A stretch of 52,740 nt of DNA, taken from WJMT01 sp964624145 (GTDB lineage Bacteria; Acidobacteriota; Aminicenantia; Aminicenantales; Aminicenantaceae). This document shows positions 23,572-32,735 of this stretch, piece after piece. The DNA lies in contig CAZUXT010000022.1 of the NCBI GenBank assembly GCA_964624145.1, positions 1 through 52,740 on the forward strand, in the 5' to 3' direction. The translations under genes and the position numbers were made by a program. Every line of letters begins with the position of its first letter. Positions within the stretch are counted from its first letter, which is position 1. The notes beneath the pieces are model-generated. The model saw only the letters and a list, made by a program, of their open reading frames with translations, did not search any database and had not been told where the DNA came from.

Positions 23572-25233
23572 ATGTCTGGAAAAACAAACCGAATCGCTTT
23601 TTATGCCGCTTTCCTTTTTCTGATGCTGGCGGTCGTTTCAGGGTGCGTTGGGAAAAGAGAGAAGGGATTACAGTTTGAGATATCTTTTCCCGGATCGATC
23701 CATGCGGATTCCATTACCGGAAGAGTGTATGTAATGATTTCAGAGAACAAGAACCGTGAGCCCCGGTTCCAGATCGGCCCGAATGGAGTCCCGTTTTTTG
23801 GAAAGGATATCCATAATCTACAGCCTGATTCATCTGTTATCATCGACAGGAAAGACTTTGGTTATCCTTTGGAGAGCCTCAGTGAGATCCCTCCGGGGGA
23901 ATATTATGTTCAGGGCTTTGTCAACATATACACGCGGTTTGAACGTTCTGACGGCCACGTTTTGTGGATGCATAATGACCAGTGGGAGGGGCAGAGATGG
24001 CACAGGTCTCCGGGGAATCTTTACAGCGAGATAAGGAAGGTCAAGATTCCGCCCTCAGAAACCGGCTCAGTCAGACTGAGTTGCGATCGTAGAATCCCTC
24101 CTGTGGAAATCCCTCCGGATACCAAATGGGTCAAAAGGATTAAATTTCAGAGCAAAATGCTTTCGGAATTTTGGGGTCACCCCATGTACTTGGGGGCAAC
24201 AGTGCTTCTTCCAAAGGGATATGAAGAACACCCTGGTATTTACTATCCAGTTAATTACATTCAGGGGCATTTTTCCCTCGGCCCTCCAAATGGTTTTCAA
24301 GCCGAAGAACCGGACTCAAAGAACCGTTGGGCAAGGTGGGGGCACGAATTTTACAAGTTCTGGATTTCAGATGAATGTCCCCGGATGCTGCTGGTTACCT
24401 TTCAGCACCCCTGCCCCTACTACGATGATTCGTACGGGGTCAATTCCCCGAATACCGGGCCTTACGGCGATGCGATTCTGGAGGAGCTCATTCCCATGGT
24501 GGAGAAAAAATTCCGCATCATTCAAAAACCCTATGCCAGAGTGCTGTCCGGAGGTTCGACAGGAGGATGGATCTCACTGGCCCTCCAGATATTTCATCCG
24601 GATTTTTTCGGAGGGACCTGGTCCCTTTGTCCGGACCCTGTTGATTTCCGCTACTTTCAGTGCATAAACATATATAAGGATGAGAACGCTTATCACAAAA
24701 AGAGCGGATGGATCAGAGTTCCCACATCAAGTGACCGGTTTCCTGACGGCATTGTAAGGTTAACCTCGCAGCAGAGGAACCACATGGAGTTTGTCATGGG
24801 AACCAAATGCCGCTCAGGGGAACAGATCGATATATTCCAGGCAGTTTTCGGGCCCCAGGGGGATGACGGGTATGTCAAACCGCTTTTTGATAAAAAAACA
24901 GGAGAGATAGATCCGGATACGGCCGAATACTGGAGGGAGCATTATGACCTCAGGTATTATTTGGAAAAAAATTGGGAACACATCGGTCATGCGCTTGAAG
25001 GGAAGGTCCATATTTATGTGGGAGATATGGATACGTACTACCTTAATAATGCGGTTGTGCTGTTGGAAAAGTTCTTAGAAGGCACGAAAGACCCCTATTA
25101 TAACGGAGTGGTCCGCTACGGAGACCGGATGCCTCACTGCTGGGGTCCTGACAGGATAGAGCTTCTGAAATTATTTAAAGAGCATATCATAAAAAACACA
25201 CCGGAGGGAGAAGATCCTTCATGGTTGTACTGA
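23572..25233 (+). CDS. lipoprotein with putative esterase (esterase D-like) domain
   Basis: Protein of 553 residues. A type II signal peptide ends in VVSGC near residue 25, so it is a membrane-anchored lipoprotein. Residues 30-190 form a beta-rich N-terminal domain. About 195-550 is an alpha/beta-hydrolase of the putative esterase family, with the nucleophile serine in LSGGSTGGWISLALQ near residue 330 and a late MPHCWGP that may hold the histidine. GCGGAGGA lies upstream. It may act on cell-wall, siderophore or polysaccharide esters; the true substrate is not readable. Confidence 0.8.
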   Translation: MSGKTNRIAFYAAFLFLMLAVVSGCVGKREKGLQFEISFPGSIHADSITGRVYVMISENKNREPRFQIGPNGVPFFGKDIHNLQPDSSVIIDRKDFGYPLESLSEIPPGEYYVQGFVNIYTRFERSDGHVLWMHNDQWEGQRWHRSPGNLYSEIRKVKIPPSETGSVRLSCDRRIPPVEIPPDTKWVKRIKFQSKMLSEFWGHPMYLGATVLLPKGYEEHPGIYYPVNYIQGHFSLGPPNGFQAEEPDSKNRWARWGHEFYKFWISDECPRMLLVTFQHPCPYYDDSYGVNSPNTGPYGDAILEELIPMVEKKFRIIQKPYARVLSGGSTGGWISLALQIFHPDFFGGTWSLCPDPVDFRYFQCINIYKDENAYHKKSGWIRVPTSSDRFPDGIVRLTSQQRNHMEFVMGTKCRSGEQIDIFQAVFGPQGDDGYVKPLFDKKTGEIDPDTAEYWREHYDLRYYLEKNWEHIGHALEGKVHIYVGDMDTYYLNNAVVLLEKFLEGTKDPYYNGVVRYGDRMPHCWGPDRIELLKLFKEHIIKNTPEGEDPSWLY

Positions 25234-25351
25234 ACTCAGTGCAGGCCATACACTAAAATTTATATACATTTTTAGTTTATTATGTGATATATTTTCTTTT
25301 TTAAAGATGCACAAAAAAGAGTATGAATATAACATTTACTTAGGAGGGAAG

Positions 25352-28300
25352 ATGAAAAACAGATTGTTTATCCTTGGAGTTCTTTTTGTTTTTATTTTAT
25401 CAACAGCGGTATTTTCCGCAGAGGAAGCCCGGGTGCTTCGATTTCCGGCTGTATACGGAGATCAGGTGGTGTTTTCCTATGCCGGGGACCTTTATTCCGT
25501 GTCTTCCGAAGGAGGATATGCACGAAAACTCACCAACCATGAAGGGTATGAAGCATTCCCCCGTTTTTCTCATGACGGGAAATATATCGCATTCACAGGC
25601 GAGTATGACGGAAACAGAGAGGTCTATGTGATCCCGAGTCAAGGTGGGATACCGGAAAGGATGACCTTTACTCCGACCTTGGGAAGAGATGATATTTCAG
25701 ACCGGATGGGCCCTAACAATATTGTTATGGGCTGGATGCATGACGATACCAGTATTGTTTTCCGATCCAGAACCAGGGAGTGGAATTCTTTTAACGGCCA
25801 GCTCTATCTTGCTTCCCTTGAAGGCGGCCTTCCCGAGCAGCTTCCTGTGCCGAGAGGTGGATTTTGCTCGTTTTCTCCTGATGATAAGAAATTTGCTTAC
25901 AACCGGATATTCCGTGAGTTCAGAACATGGAAGAGATACAGAGGGGGAATGGCTGATGATGTCTGGATATATGACCTTGAAGAGAAACAAGTAACCAACA
26001 TAACAGAAAATCCTGCTCAGGATATCATTCCCATGTGGAGCGGTCAAAAGATCTATTTTCTTTCTGACAGAGGCGAAAACACATGCATGAATCTTTATGT
26101 GTATGACCTTGAAACACAGGACACACGCCGTCTTACTGATTTTGCGGATTTTGATATAAAATTTCCCTCCTTGGGTCCTGAGTCCATTGTGTTCGAGAAC
26201 GGCGGCTACATCTATTGTTTTGACCTGGAGAAAGAAGAGACCACAAAACTGACTGTGTATATTGCGGATGACAGGCCTTTGAGCAGGGAGAAACTGGTCA
26301 ATGTCTCGAACATGGTGACGAACTATGAGATCTCTCCTGACGGGAAAAGAGCGCTTTTTGGAGCAAGGGGCGAAGTGTTTACCGTTCCACAAAAGTACGG
26401 AAACACAAGAAATCTTACGGGAACTCCCGGTATCCATGAAAGGAATTCAAAGTGGTCTCCTGACGGAAAGTGGATTGCGTTTATCTCTGACCGGAGCGGG
26501 GAAGATGAGATCTATATCCTGCCCCAGGGCGGTACAGGGGAACCACAGCAGATAACAACGGGTGCGGATACGTACAAGTACCAGATCTACTGGTCTCCGG
26601 ACTCAAAGAAAATAATGTGGAGTGACAAACGGCTCCGGCTCAATTATGTTGACATCGACTCCAAAGAAATAGTCGAGGTGGATAAAGCCGAAATCTGGGA
26701 ATTCGGGGATTATGTATGGTCTCCGGACAGCAAATGGATCGCATATACCAGGCCTGAAGCAGAAACCATGACGAAAATCTTTTTATACAGCCTGGAGAAA
26801 AAGGAAGCCTATGAGGTCACGGATGGGTGGTATTCATCCTATTCCCCTTCTTTTGATTCAAAAGGCAGATATCTGTATTTTGTCTCTGACAGGGATTTCA
26901 ATCCCATATACAGCCGGACAGAGTGGAACCATGCCTATCTTTCTATGTCCAGGATATATTTGGTCACTCTGGCCGAAGGCGTCGAATCTCCGTTTAAGCC
27001 CAAGAGCGATGAGGTCTCCATCGAAGGGGCAGAAAAAAAAGAAGAAAAGAAGGAAGAAAAAAAAGAGGATTCCGGTGAGAAGCCTGTGTTCAAAGTGGAT
27101 ACCGAAGGCCTCAAAGACAGGATTCTCTCTCTTCCGGTCAGTGTGGGTGATTATAGGAGCATTACTTCGGTAGGGGACAGTATCTATTATATGAAAAGAA
27201 GCGGAATGGACCGGAGAGCTTCCCTGGCTCTTTTTGACCTTAATCAAAGGAAAGAAACGGTTCTCGGGCAGATCAACGGTTATGAGATCTCTCATGACAA
27301 AAAAAAGATACTGGTTTCGCAGAACAGAACCTATGCCATCGTTGATCTGCCAAAAGGCAAATTGGATATCAAAGAAAAGCTCGACCTCTCCCATATGGAA
27401 ACAAAAGTGGATTACAAAAAAGAGTGGCATCAGATTTTCAATGAATGCTGGCGTCAGATGAAATATTTTTTCTATGCTCCCAATATGCACGGAGTGGACT
27501 GGGAAGCTATGAAGAAGCAGTATGAACCTCTGGCAGATTCTGTGAGCCACAGAGCAGACTTAACCTATGTCCTCGGGGAGATGATCGGAGAACTGAGTGT
27601 CGGGCATACGTATGTGGGAGGAGGAGAATTTCCCAGACCCAGGAGGCTCAATATGGGCATGCTGGGCGCTCAGTTTGCGAAAGATATGAAAAGCGGGTAT
27701 TTCAAAGTGACAAGGATTTTACAAGGAGAGAACTGGAGAAATTCCGTTCGCTCTCCGCTTACTGAAGTCGGAGTGGATGTGAAAGAAGGGTCTTATATAT
27801 TGAGCATTAACGGCAAGCCCACGAATAAAATGGACAATCTGTACGAAGCCCTTGTGAACACGGCCGGAAAGCAGGTGACTCTTAAGGTAAATGACAAACC
27901 AATTGAAAAAGAGAGCAGGGATGTTGTGGTGGTTCCCATAGAAGATGAGCACTCTCTCTATTATTATAACTGGGTGCAGAGCAATACGGAAAAGGTAAAT
28001 AAAGCGACTGACGGAAAAGTCGGATACATCCATGTTCCAGATATGGGACCTCAGGGTTTGAACGAATTTGTCAAGCATTTCTATCCTCAGCTCCGTAAAA
28101 AAGCGCTTATCATTGATGTACGGAGCAATGGAGGCGGGAGTGTCTCGCCCATGCTCATAGAGCGTTTGAGGCGGGAGATAGCCATGGTAGCCATGTCCCG
28201 GAACACCATCCCGAGTCCTGACCCGGATGCTGTGATGTTAGGACCCAAGGTATGTCTTATGGACGAATTCTCAGCTTCTGACGGAGATATCTTTCCTTAC

Positions 28301-28624
28301 CGGTTTAGAAAGCACGGACTGGGAAAATTGATAGGAAAAAGGACTTGGGGAGGAGTAGTGGGGATCAGAGGCTCGCTTCCGCTGCTGGACGGAGGCAACC
28401 TGTCGAAGCCTGAGTTTGCCATTTACAGCCTGAAAGGAGAATGGATTGTCGAGGGCAGAGGAGTGGAGCCTGATATTCATGTTGACAATGATCCGGTCAA
28501 GGAGTATGCCGGAGTGGACCAGCAGCTCAACAAGGCCATTGAAGTTATTCTGGAGGAGCTTGAAACAAAAGGAAAAGAGCTTCCTGATATTCCTGCGTAT
28601 CCGGATAAAAAGAAGAAGAAATAA
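25352..28624 (+). CDS. tricorn-type protease (S41 family)
   Basis: Large peptidase of 1090 residues with a signal peptide (MKNRLFILGVLFVFILSTAVFS). Residues 30-560 contain many PD40/WD-like propeller repeats with the SPDGKWIAF motif. A charged low-complexity linker (EKKEEKKEEKKED) follows near 570. After it come the C1 domain (YFFYAPNMHGVDWEAMKKQY), a PDZ domain, and the catalytic C2/S41 domain with IDVRSNGGGSVS and the nucleophile serine in DEFSASDGD. Tricorn makes short peptides from oligopeptides; with the nearby M28 and M19 enzymes it fits peptide scavenging. An upstream ATG at 25307 exists, but AGGAGG (25343-25348) selects the ATG at 25352. Confidence 0.9.
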   Translation: MKNRLFILGVLFVFILSTAVFSAEEARVLRFPAVYGDQVVFSYAGDLYSVSSEGGYARKLTNHEGYEAFPRFSHDGKYIAFTGEYDGNREVYVIPSQGGIPERMTFTPTLGRDDISDRMGPNNIVMGWMHDDTSIVFRSRTREWNSFNGQLYLASLEGGLPEQLPVPRGGFCSFSPDDKKFAYNRIFREFRTWKRYRGGMADDVWIYDLEEKQVTNITENPAQDIIPMWSGQKIYFLSDRGENTCMNLYVYDLETQDTRRLTDFADFDIKFPSLGPESIVFENGGYIYCFDLEKEETTKLTVYIADDRPLSREKLVNVSNMVTNYEISPDGKRALFGARGEVFTVPQKYGNTRNLTGTPGIHERNSKWSPDGKWIAFISDRSGEDEIYILPQGGTGEPQQITTGADTYKYQIYWSPDSKKIMWSDKRLRLNYVDIDSKEIVEVDKAEIWEFGDYVWSPDSKWIAYTRPEAETMTKIFLYSLEKKEAYEVTDGWYSSYSPSFDSKGRYLYFVSDRDFNPIYSRTEWNHAYLSMSRIYLVTLAEGVESPFKPKSDEVSIEGAEKKEEKKEEKKEDSGEKPVFKVDTEGLKDRILSLPVSVGDYRSITSVGDSIYYMKRSGMDRRASLALFDLNQRKETVLGQINGYEISHDKKKILVSQNRTYAIVDLPKGKLDIKEKLDLSHMETKVDYKKEWHQIFNECWRQMKYFFYAPNMHGVDWEAMKKQYEPLADSVSHRADLTYVLGEMIGELSVGHTYVGGGEFPRPRRLNMGMLGAQFAKDMKSGYFKVTRILQGENWRNSVRSPLTEVGVDVKEGSYILSINGKPTNKMDNLYEALVNTAGKQVTLKVNDKPIEKESRDVVVVPIEDEHSLYYYNWVQSNTEKVNKATDGKVGYIHVPDMGPQGLNEFVKHFYPQLRKKALIIDVRSNGGGSVSPMLIERLRREIAMVAMSRNTIPSPDPDAVMLGPKVCLMDEFSASDGDIFPYRFRKHGLGKLIGKRTWGGVVGIRGSLPLLDGGNLSKPEFAIYSLKGEWIVEGRGVEPDIHVDNDPVKEYAGVDQQLNKAIEVILEELETKGKELPDIPAYPDKKKKK

Positions 28625-28625
28625 A

Positions 28626-29621
28626 TTAAAGGTTTTCTTTTTTAATAGATTTTAGCCATTCGATAGTCTTCTTTATCCCTGTCTCCAGAGAGATGGGGCT
28701 GTATCCCAGTTCGCGCACCGCTTTATCGCTCGATACGGTCCAGTCGCAGGTCAGCTTTTTCACCATTTCCGGAGTTATGAGCGGATAAACGTTGAACCAC
28801 TTAGCCAGGCATTTCATGCTGAAGGAAAGGAAGATCATTATAAAGAGGGGCAGTTTAAACAAAACAGAGTCTTTTTGAGATACTTTCTTTAGAGTGTTGA
28901 AGAATCCGCTGTATGAGATATTTTCACCTCCGAGGATATATTTTTCTCCCGGAAGCCCTTTTTCCATGGCAAGTATATGTCCTTTGACGACATCATCTAT
29001 ATATACATAATTTCCTATGTTCTTTCCGCTTCCCGGAATGATGCGCCACCTGCCTTTGATATACAGTTGGATCATTCTGGTCGTGCTGTTGCTTTCTTTG
29101 ATAAGGCCCGGACCATAGACTCTGGTGGGGCACACCATAACGATGCGAATACCTTTTTCAATATAGCTGAGAGCCAGTGAATCGGCTTGTGTTTTTGTTT
29201 TTTCGTATTCAGTGAAACATTCTGTTTTTTTTACGGTGTTCTCATCCACACAGCCATCTAAAGAAGGGCCAAACACGCCGGCCGTTGAGGTGATGACCAC
29301 ATTTTTTATTCCTAAGTGAAGAGCGGCTTCCAGAACGTTTTTTGTTCCAATGACATTTATGTCATGATATTGATTTGGTTTTTTTGACCATATTTTTGTC
29401 ATGGCTGCTGTGTGAAAAACACAGTGACACCCTCTCATAGCTCTTTCAATGCTTTTTAAGTCAAGGATATTCCCTTTGAACAGGCGTACGTGTGCCTGTT
29501 CTATGGCCGGGGTTTTAGATCTCGAGCGGAAGAGGGCATGGACTGTATGGCCCGAATCCGCAAGCGCTCTTACCAATGCGCTGCCTATGAATCCTGTGGC
29601 CCCTGTAACAAAAATCTTCAT
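28626..29621 (-). CDS. extended SDR, NAD-dependent epimerase/reductase family (3-beta-HSD/dihydroflavonol reductase-like)
   Basis: Protein of 331 residues with Rossmann motif GATGFIGSALVRAL at the start and VITSTAGVFGPSLDG for the serine region. The active-site tyrosine and lysine probably lie in FTEYEKTKTQADSLAL. VCPTRVYGPG and the C-terminal LGYSPISLETGIKKT match the dihydroflavonol-4-reductase/3-beta-hydroxysteroid branch rather than sugar epimerases. The frame is open 19 codons further upstream, but ATG at 29621 has AGGAAG and forms an ATGA overlap with the CPBP gene. Proteins of this branch include bacterial ceramide-pathway reductases; that role is only a guess here. Confidence 0.8.
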   Translation of the reverse strand: MKIFVTGATGFIGSALVRALADSGHTVHALFRSRSKTPAIEQAHVRLFKGNILDLKSIERAMRGCHCVFHTAAMTKIWSKKPNQYHDINVIGTKNVLEAALHLGIKNVVITSTAGVFGPSLDGCVDENTVKKTECFTEYEKTKTQADSLALSYIEKGIRIVMVCPTRVYGPGLIKESNSTTRMIQLYIKGRWRIIPGSGKNIGNYVYIDDVVKGHILAMEKGLPGEKYILGGENISYSGFFNTLKKVSQKDSVLFKLPLFIMIFLSFSMKCLAKWFNVYPLITPEMVKKLTCDWTVSSDKAVRELGYSPISLETGIKKTIEWLKSIKKENL

Positions 29622-30355
29622 TTTGTCTTCCTGATGCGTTTGATTTTCATATGCGGGTTGAAATAAATCGAGATCCACTCATTTGAGAGAGCAAGAACGA
29701 CATGGCTGAAAAAGGAAGTCCATAGGGTCCCTGTTTTATAGGTCAGAATGCAGAAGGCAAAGCCTAAAAACACAGAGCCGACCATTTCTTTCCAGCCTTT
29801 ATGCAAGTGAAAGGCAGTATAGATGACAATATTTATCAATACAGCAGGCCAGAGACCGAGGGACCTCAGACATGAAAAAAATAAGATGCCTCTGAGTAAC
29901 AATTCGTATGCGAAAAGGTAAAGAATCCATGACGATGCGCTGATAAAAAAAAGGCCAGCATCCCATTCGGAAGTTTGAATCTCAGGATATTTTTTTTGAT
30001 TGGAAGGATTTTTTCCGGTCAGAAGGCTTATAGGGATTATCACCAGGGATAGTGCCAGAGTCCATAAAAGGGATTCTGCAAGATTTTTAAAAGCCAATCC
30101 ATAGGCAGAGAAATTTTTAGAAAAAACCAGGGAGACCAGAAAAGCCGGGATGATCCCATAGAGCAAAACCCCTGTTCCCCTCTGCAGTAATGTTCTGTAT
30201 ATTTTTGATCTTTCCTTCCCGAATTTTCTTTCAAGCCTTTTTCTGATTTGGTGTGAGTTCAAAGCTAACAGGAAAAAGAAATAAGATAAAAGGGAAAGAA
30301 CGATGGAAAAAAAAGCTTCCTGATGCACTGAGATTTGTTCAAAAAAATCAGACAC
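29618..30355 (-). CDS. CPBP-family intramembrane metalloprotease
   Basis: Membrane protein of 245 residues with about six helices. Motif 1 is AYELLLRG (E151 and R155), motif 2 is AFHLHKGW (H183), and a later FFSHVVLALSNEW may supply the last metal-binding histidine. The single-Glu YExxxRG form is common in bacterial CPBP (CAAX protease/Abi) proteins. It is translationally coupled to the downstream SDR gene (ATGA) and lies 57 bases after the alpha-oxoamine synthase, so the three form a likely operon. Substrate unknown. Confidence 0.8.
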   Translation of the reverse strand: MSDFFEQISVHQEAFFSIVLSLLSYFFFLLALNSHQIRKRLERKFGKERSKIYRTLLQRGTGVLLYGIIPAFLVSLVFSKNFSAYGLAFKNLAESLLWTLALSLVIIPISLLTGKNPSNQKKYPEIQTSEWDAGLFFISASSWILYLFAYELLLRGILFFSCLRSLGLWPAVLINIVIYTAFHLHKGWKEMVGSVFLGFAFCILTYKTGTLWTSFFSHVVLALSNEWISIYFNPHMKIKRIRKTK

Positions 30356-30412
30356 TCACTTGTCCTAGAATAAGTATTTCAAAAGGCCTTTTTTATGATC
30401 GGTCCGTGTAAG

Positions 30413-31642
30413 TTATAAGGCGGCTTCTTTTACGGAGTCCAGATCGAGATTGAGGTTGTCACGGACAGTGCCAAAGGCTTTAATGGTCTCGTTTATCTCT
30501 TCGTCAGTATGAGACGCGGTCGGTATCAGTCTGAATAAGATGATTCCCTTGGGGACTACGGGATACATGACTCCGGTTATGAATATTCCGAGTTCCCTTA
30601 ATTTTATTATGATCTGCATGCCCATTTTCATATCTCCTGCCGGGACATACACCGCAGTGATGGGAGAGCGTCCTTTGCCCACATTATAACCAAGATCTGC
30701 AAGCCCTGACTTTAGTTTTTCCGCATTTTCAAACATCTTTTTCCGCAGTGAAGCTCCGTTCTTTACTATCTCGAGAATTTTTTTAAGCACTTCCACATAG
30801 ATCATGGGGAGGCTTTTAGCAAAGACCTGAGTTCTCGCATTATATCTTATCCAGTCCACTATCTTTTTTGGGCCTGCTGATACGCCGCCTATGGCTGCAA
30901 ATGCTTTGGCAAAAGTGCCGAAATAAATATCTATTTTATCCTGCAAACCGAAATAAGAAGCTGTTCCCTGGCCGGTCTCGTTCATGACTCCGAATCCATG
31001 GGCGTCATCGATAAACAACCGGGCATCGTATTTTTCTTTAAGCTGGCATATGTTCGGCAGGTCAGCCAGGTCTCCCCGCATTCCAAAAACGCCTTCTGTC
31101 ACTATCAATACACCGCCTTTTCTGTCTTTGTTTATCCTTTTTAAATGGCTTTCCAGGCTGTTCATGTCATTGTGCTTGTAGGCACGGAATTGCCCGGGAG
31201 ACAAAAAGGTCGCATCCAGCATGGAAGCGTGTGACAGCTTGTCAATAACAATGGTGTCTTTTCGGCCCACTAAAGAGGAGATCGTTCCCAAAACTCCGAG
31301 ATATCCGTAATTGAAAAGGATAGCTGATTCTTTCTCAGTGAAATCAGCCAGCTGCTGTTCCAGCTCCTTGTGGAATTTTGTGTTGCCGGTCATCATTCTG
31401 GAACCCATAGGAGCACTGAGAGGGTATTTCTTCACTATTTTTTCAGAATAGGCCTTGATTTCTTTGTTCTCAGCAAGGCCCAGGTAGTTGTTGATAGACC
31501 ACTGGATGCATTTTTTCCCATTAAAAACGGTTCTTGTTCCGGGAATGGGGTCTAGGATGGGGCGGGAGAAGAAAAAGTCGTCCTGAGCGCGGAATATTCC
31601 AAAATAACCTCCATTCGTATCGCATTTGTCAAATAGGTCCAT
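30413..31642 (-). CDS. alpha-oxoamine synthase (serine palmitoyltransferase/AONS-like PLP enzyme)
   Basis: PLP-dependent acyltransferase of 409 residues in the family of 8-amino-7-oxononanoate synthase, serine palmitoyltransferase and 2-amino-3-ketobutyrate ligase. H138 (LSHAS) stacks on PLP, DDAHGFG holds D212 and H215, and K246 in GTFAKAFAAIGG is the Schiff-base lysine. The N-terminus (NNYLGLAENKEI) and AYKHNDMNSLESHLKR are closest, from memory, to bacteroidete-type sphingolipid or sulfonolipid synthases. A GGAGAAAG ribosome binding site precedes the ATG. It leads the operon with the CPBP protease and SDR. The acyl donor and amino acid cannot be deduced. Confidence 0.85.
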   Translation of the reverse strand: MDLFDKCDTNGGYFGIFRAQDDFFFSRPILDPIPGTRTVFNGKKCIQWSINNYLGLAENKEIKAYSEKIVKKYPLSAPMGSRMMTGNTKFHKELEQQLADFTEKESAILFNYGYLGVLGTISSLVGRKDTIVIDKLSHASMLDATFLSPGQFRAYKHNDMNSLESHLKRINKDRKGGVLIVTEGVFGMRGDLADLPNICQLKEKYDARLFIDDAHGFGVMNETGQGTASYFGLQDKIDIYFGTFAKAFAAIGGVSAGPKKIVDWIRYNARTQVFAKSLPMIYVEVLKKILEIVKNGASLRKKMFENAEKLKSGLADLGYNVGKGRSPITAVYVPAGDMKMGMQIIIKLRELGIFITGVMYPVVPKGIILFRLIPTASHTDEEINETIKAFGTVRDNLNLDLDSVKEAAL

Positions 31643-31769
31643 ATTCTTTCTCCATAAAAAAATTCAAGGCATTCACGTTCTCAAATCCAGGTGGTTATTT
31701 ATATCAGAGCCAACCGCTGGAGTCAATAGAAAAGAAGAGCTCTTTAAAAGAGCGGGAATTTTATTTTTA

Positions 31770-31798
31770 TTGACTAGTTCTTTCATTTGGTTTATAAG
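31770..31798 (+). promoter_or_regulatory. promoter for the outer-membrane protein pair
   Basis: TTGACT (31770-31775), a 17-base spacer and TATAAG (31793-31798) sit 34 bases before the first beta-barrel gene. Confidence 0.55.
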
Positions 31799-31832
31799 AA
31801 AGTAATTTCTTAAAGTATATAGGAGAAAAACA

Positions 31833-32633
31833 ATGCAGAAGAAAATAAGGAGAGGTTTTGTATTAGTGCTGGCAACAGTATTTCTTGCTTCTTTTGGTTT
31901 TTCCCAGGTGGAATTTACGGCTTTCGGGCTGTATAACCTGAATCTTTCTTATCCGGGCACGATGGAGATTGATCCTGATGTCGAATCAGAAATCAGCTGG
32001 TATCATGATGAGTGGCAGGCGTTTTTTGACGGAGTTTTGGGACAGGAGGGTGGCCTCGGGTTCGGAGGGAGGATCGCCTTCAATATCACTCCTGCCATTG
32101 GAATAGAAGGAAGTGTAGAGTACATAATGGCCGAGACATCGTTTACTGAAGGCATCGTGGATGACCTTGTGGACCTGATGGAATCCATAGGGTACGGTGA
32201 TTATGTTGAAGTGGCCAATGAATCAGGCGGGAACATAATGAGGTATTACGGCAACATCGTGTTTAATATTCCTTCACCCGGGAATATGACCCCTTATATT
32301 ACAGCAGGAGTCGGTATAACCCAGTTTAAAATAACAGAGGGTGTGGGCCCTGAGATCGACATAGATTGCCCATTAACCATGGAGCGGGTACATATTTGGT
32401 ATGAAGATGTCTCCGCTTTCACTTTTAACGGCGGATTAGGGATCAAAATGCTTTTCACTCCTAACATTGGTCTAAGAATCGACGCCAGAGTGTTCTACTG
32501 CAATCCTGAATTCCAGCAAAAATTTTATAATGAATTTTTTGGTTATGTTTTATTTGACGATGTCGACTCCCTTGTTCAGAGCGGAGCTCATATAGATGCC
32601 AATTTGAATGTGGGATTTTTTGCCCGGTTCTAG
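31833..32633 (+). CDS. outer-membrane beta-barrel protein, paralogue 1
   Basis: Protein of 266 residues with a signal peptide ending near ASFGFSQ and alternating amphipathic beta strands. The C-terminal strand LNVGFFARF ends in Phe, the usual BAM recognition end of outer-membrane barrels. FTAFGLYNLNLSYPG opens the barrel. Porin family/OmpA-like eight-to-ten-stranded barrels are the nearest general type. AGGAG lies upstream. A second copy follows after about 100 bases. Ligand unknown. Confidence 0.8.
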   Translation: MQKKIRRGFVLVLATVFLASFGFSQVEFTAFGLYNLNLSYPGTMEIDPDVESEISWYHDEWQAFFDGVLGQEGGLGFGGRIAFNITPAIGIEGSVEYIMAETSFTEGIVDDLVDLMESIGYGDYVEVANESGGNIMRYYGNIVFNIPSPGNMTPYITAGVGITQFKITEGVGPEIDIDCPLTMERVHIWYEDVSAFTFNGGLGIKMLFTPNIGLRIDARVFYCNPEFQQKFYNEFFGYVLFDDVDSLVQSGAHIDANLNVGFFARF

Positions 32634-32675
32634 TTCCTCTGCTTCACTCGAGCTGGTAAATTTTTTTTAGAGTTT

Positions 32676-32720
32676 AAGTCTTATTTTATTAAGACTTGTT
32701 ATATTTGAAGTCTTTTTTTT
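32676..32720 (+). terminator. possible attenuator with mutually exclusive hairpins between the two barrel genes
   Basis: AAGTCTTA (32676-32683) can pair with TAAGACTT (32690-32697). The same second segment can instead pair with AAGTCTT (32708-32714), which runs straight into a T-run to 32720, giving a rho-independent-terminator-like form. The ribosome binding site of the second barrel gene begins four bases later. The layout would allow the second gene to be expressed less than, or differently from, the first. Confidence 0.45.
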
Positions 32721-32723
32721 AGC

Positions 32724-32735
32724 AGGAGGTGATCC
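32724..32735 (+). promoter_or_regulatory. extended Shine-Dalgarno sequence
   Basis: AGGAGGTGATCC abuts the ATG of the second barrel gene. It is complementary over 12 bases to the usual 16S rRNA 3' tail, much longer than a normal ribosome binding site, and predicts strong initiation once transcription gets past the hairpins. Confidence 0.7.

Noticed and set aside
25697..26437. 246-codon minus-strand open frame
   Set aside because: Antisense to the tricorn propeller; no ribosome binding site or recognisable domain.
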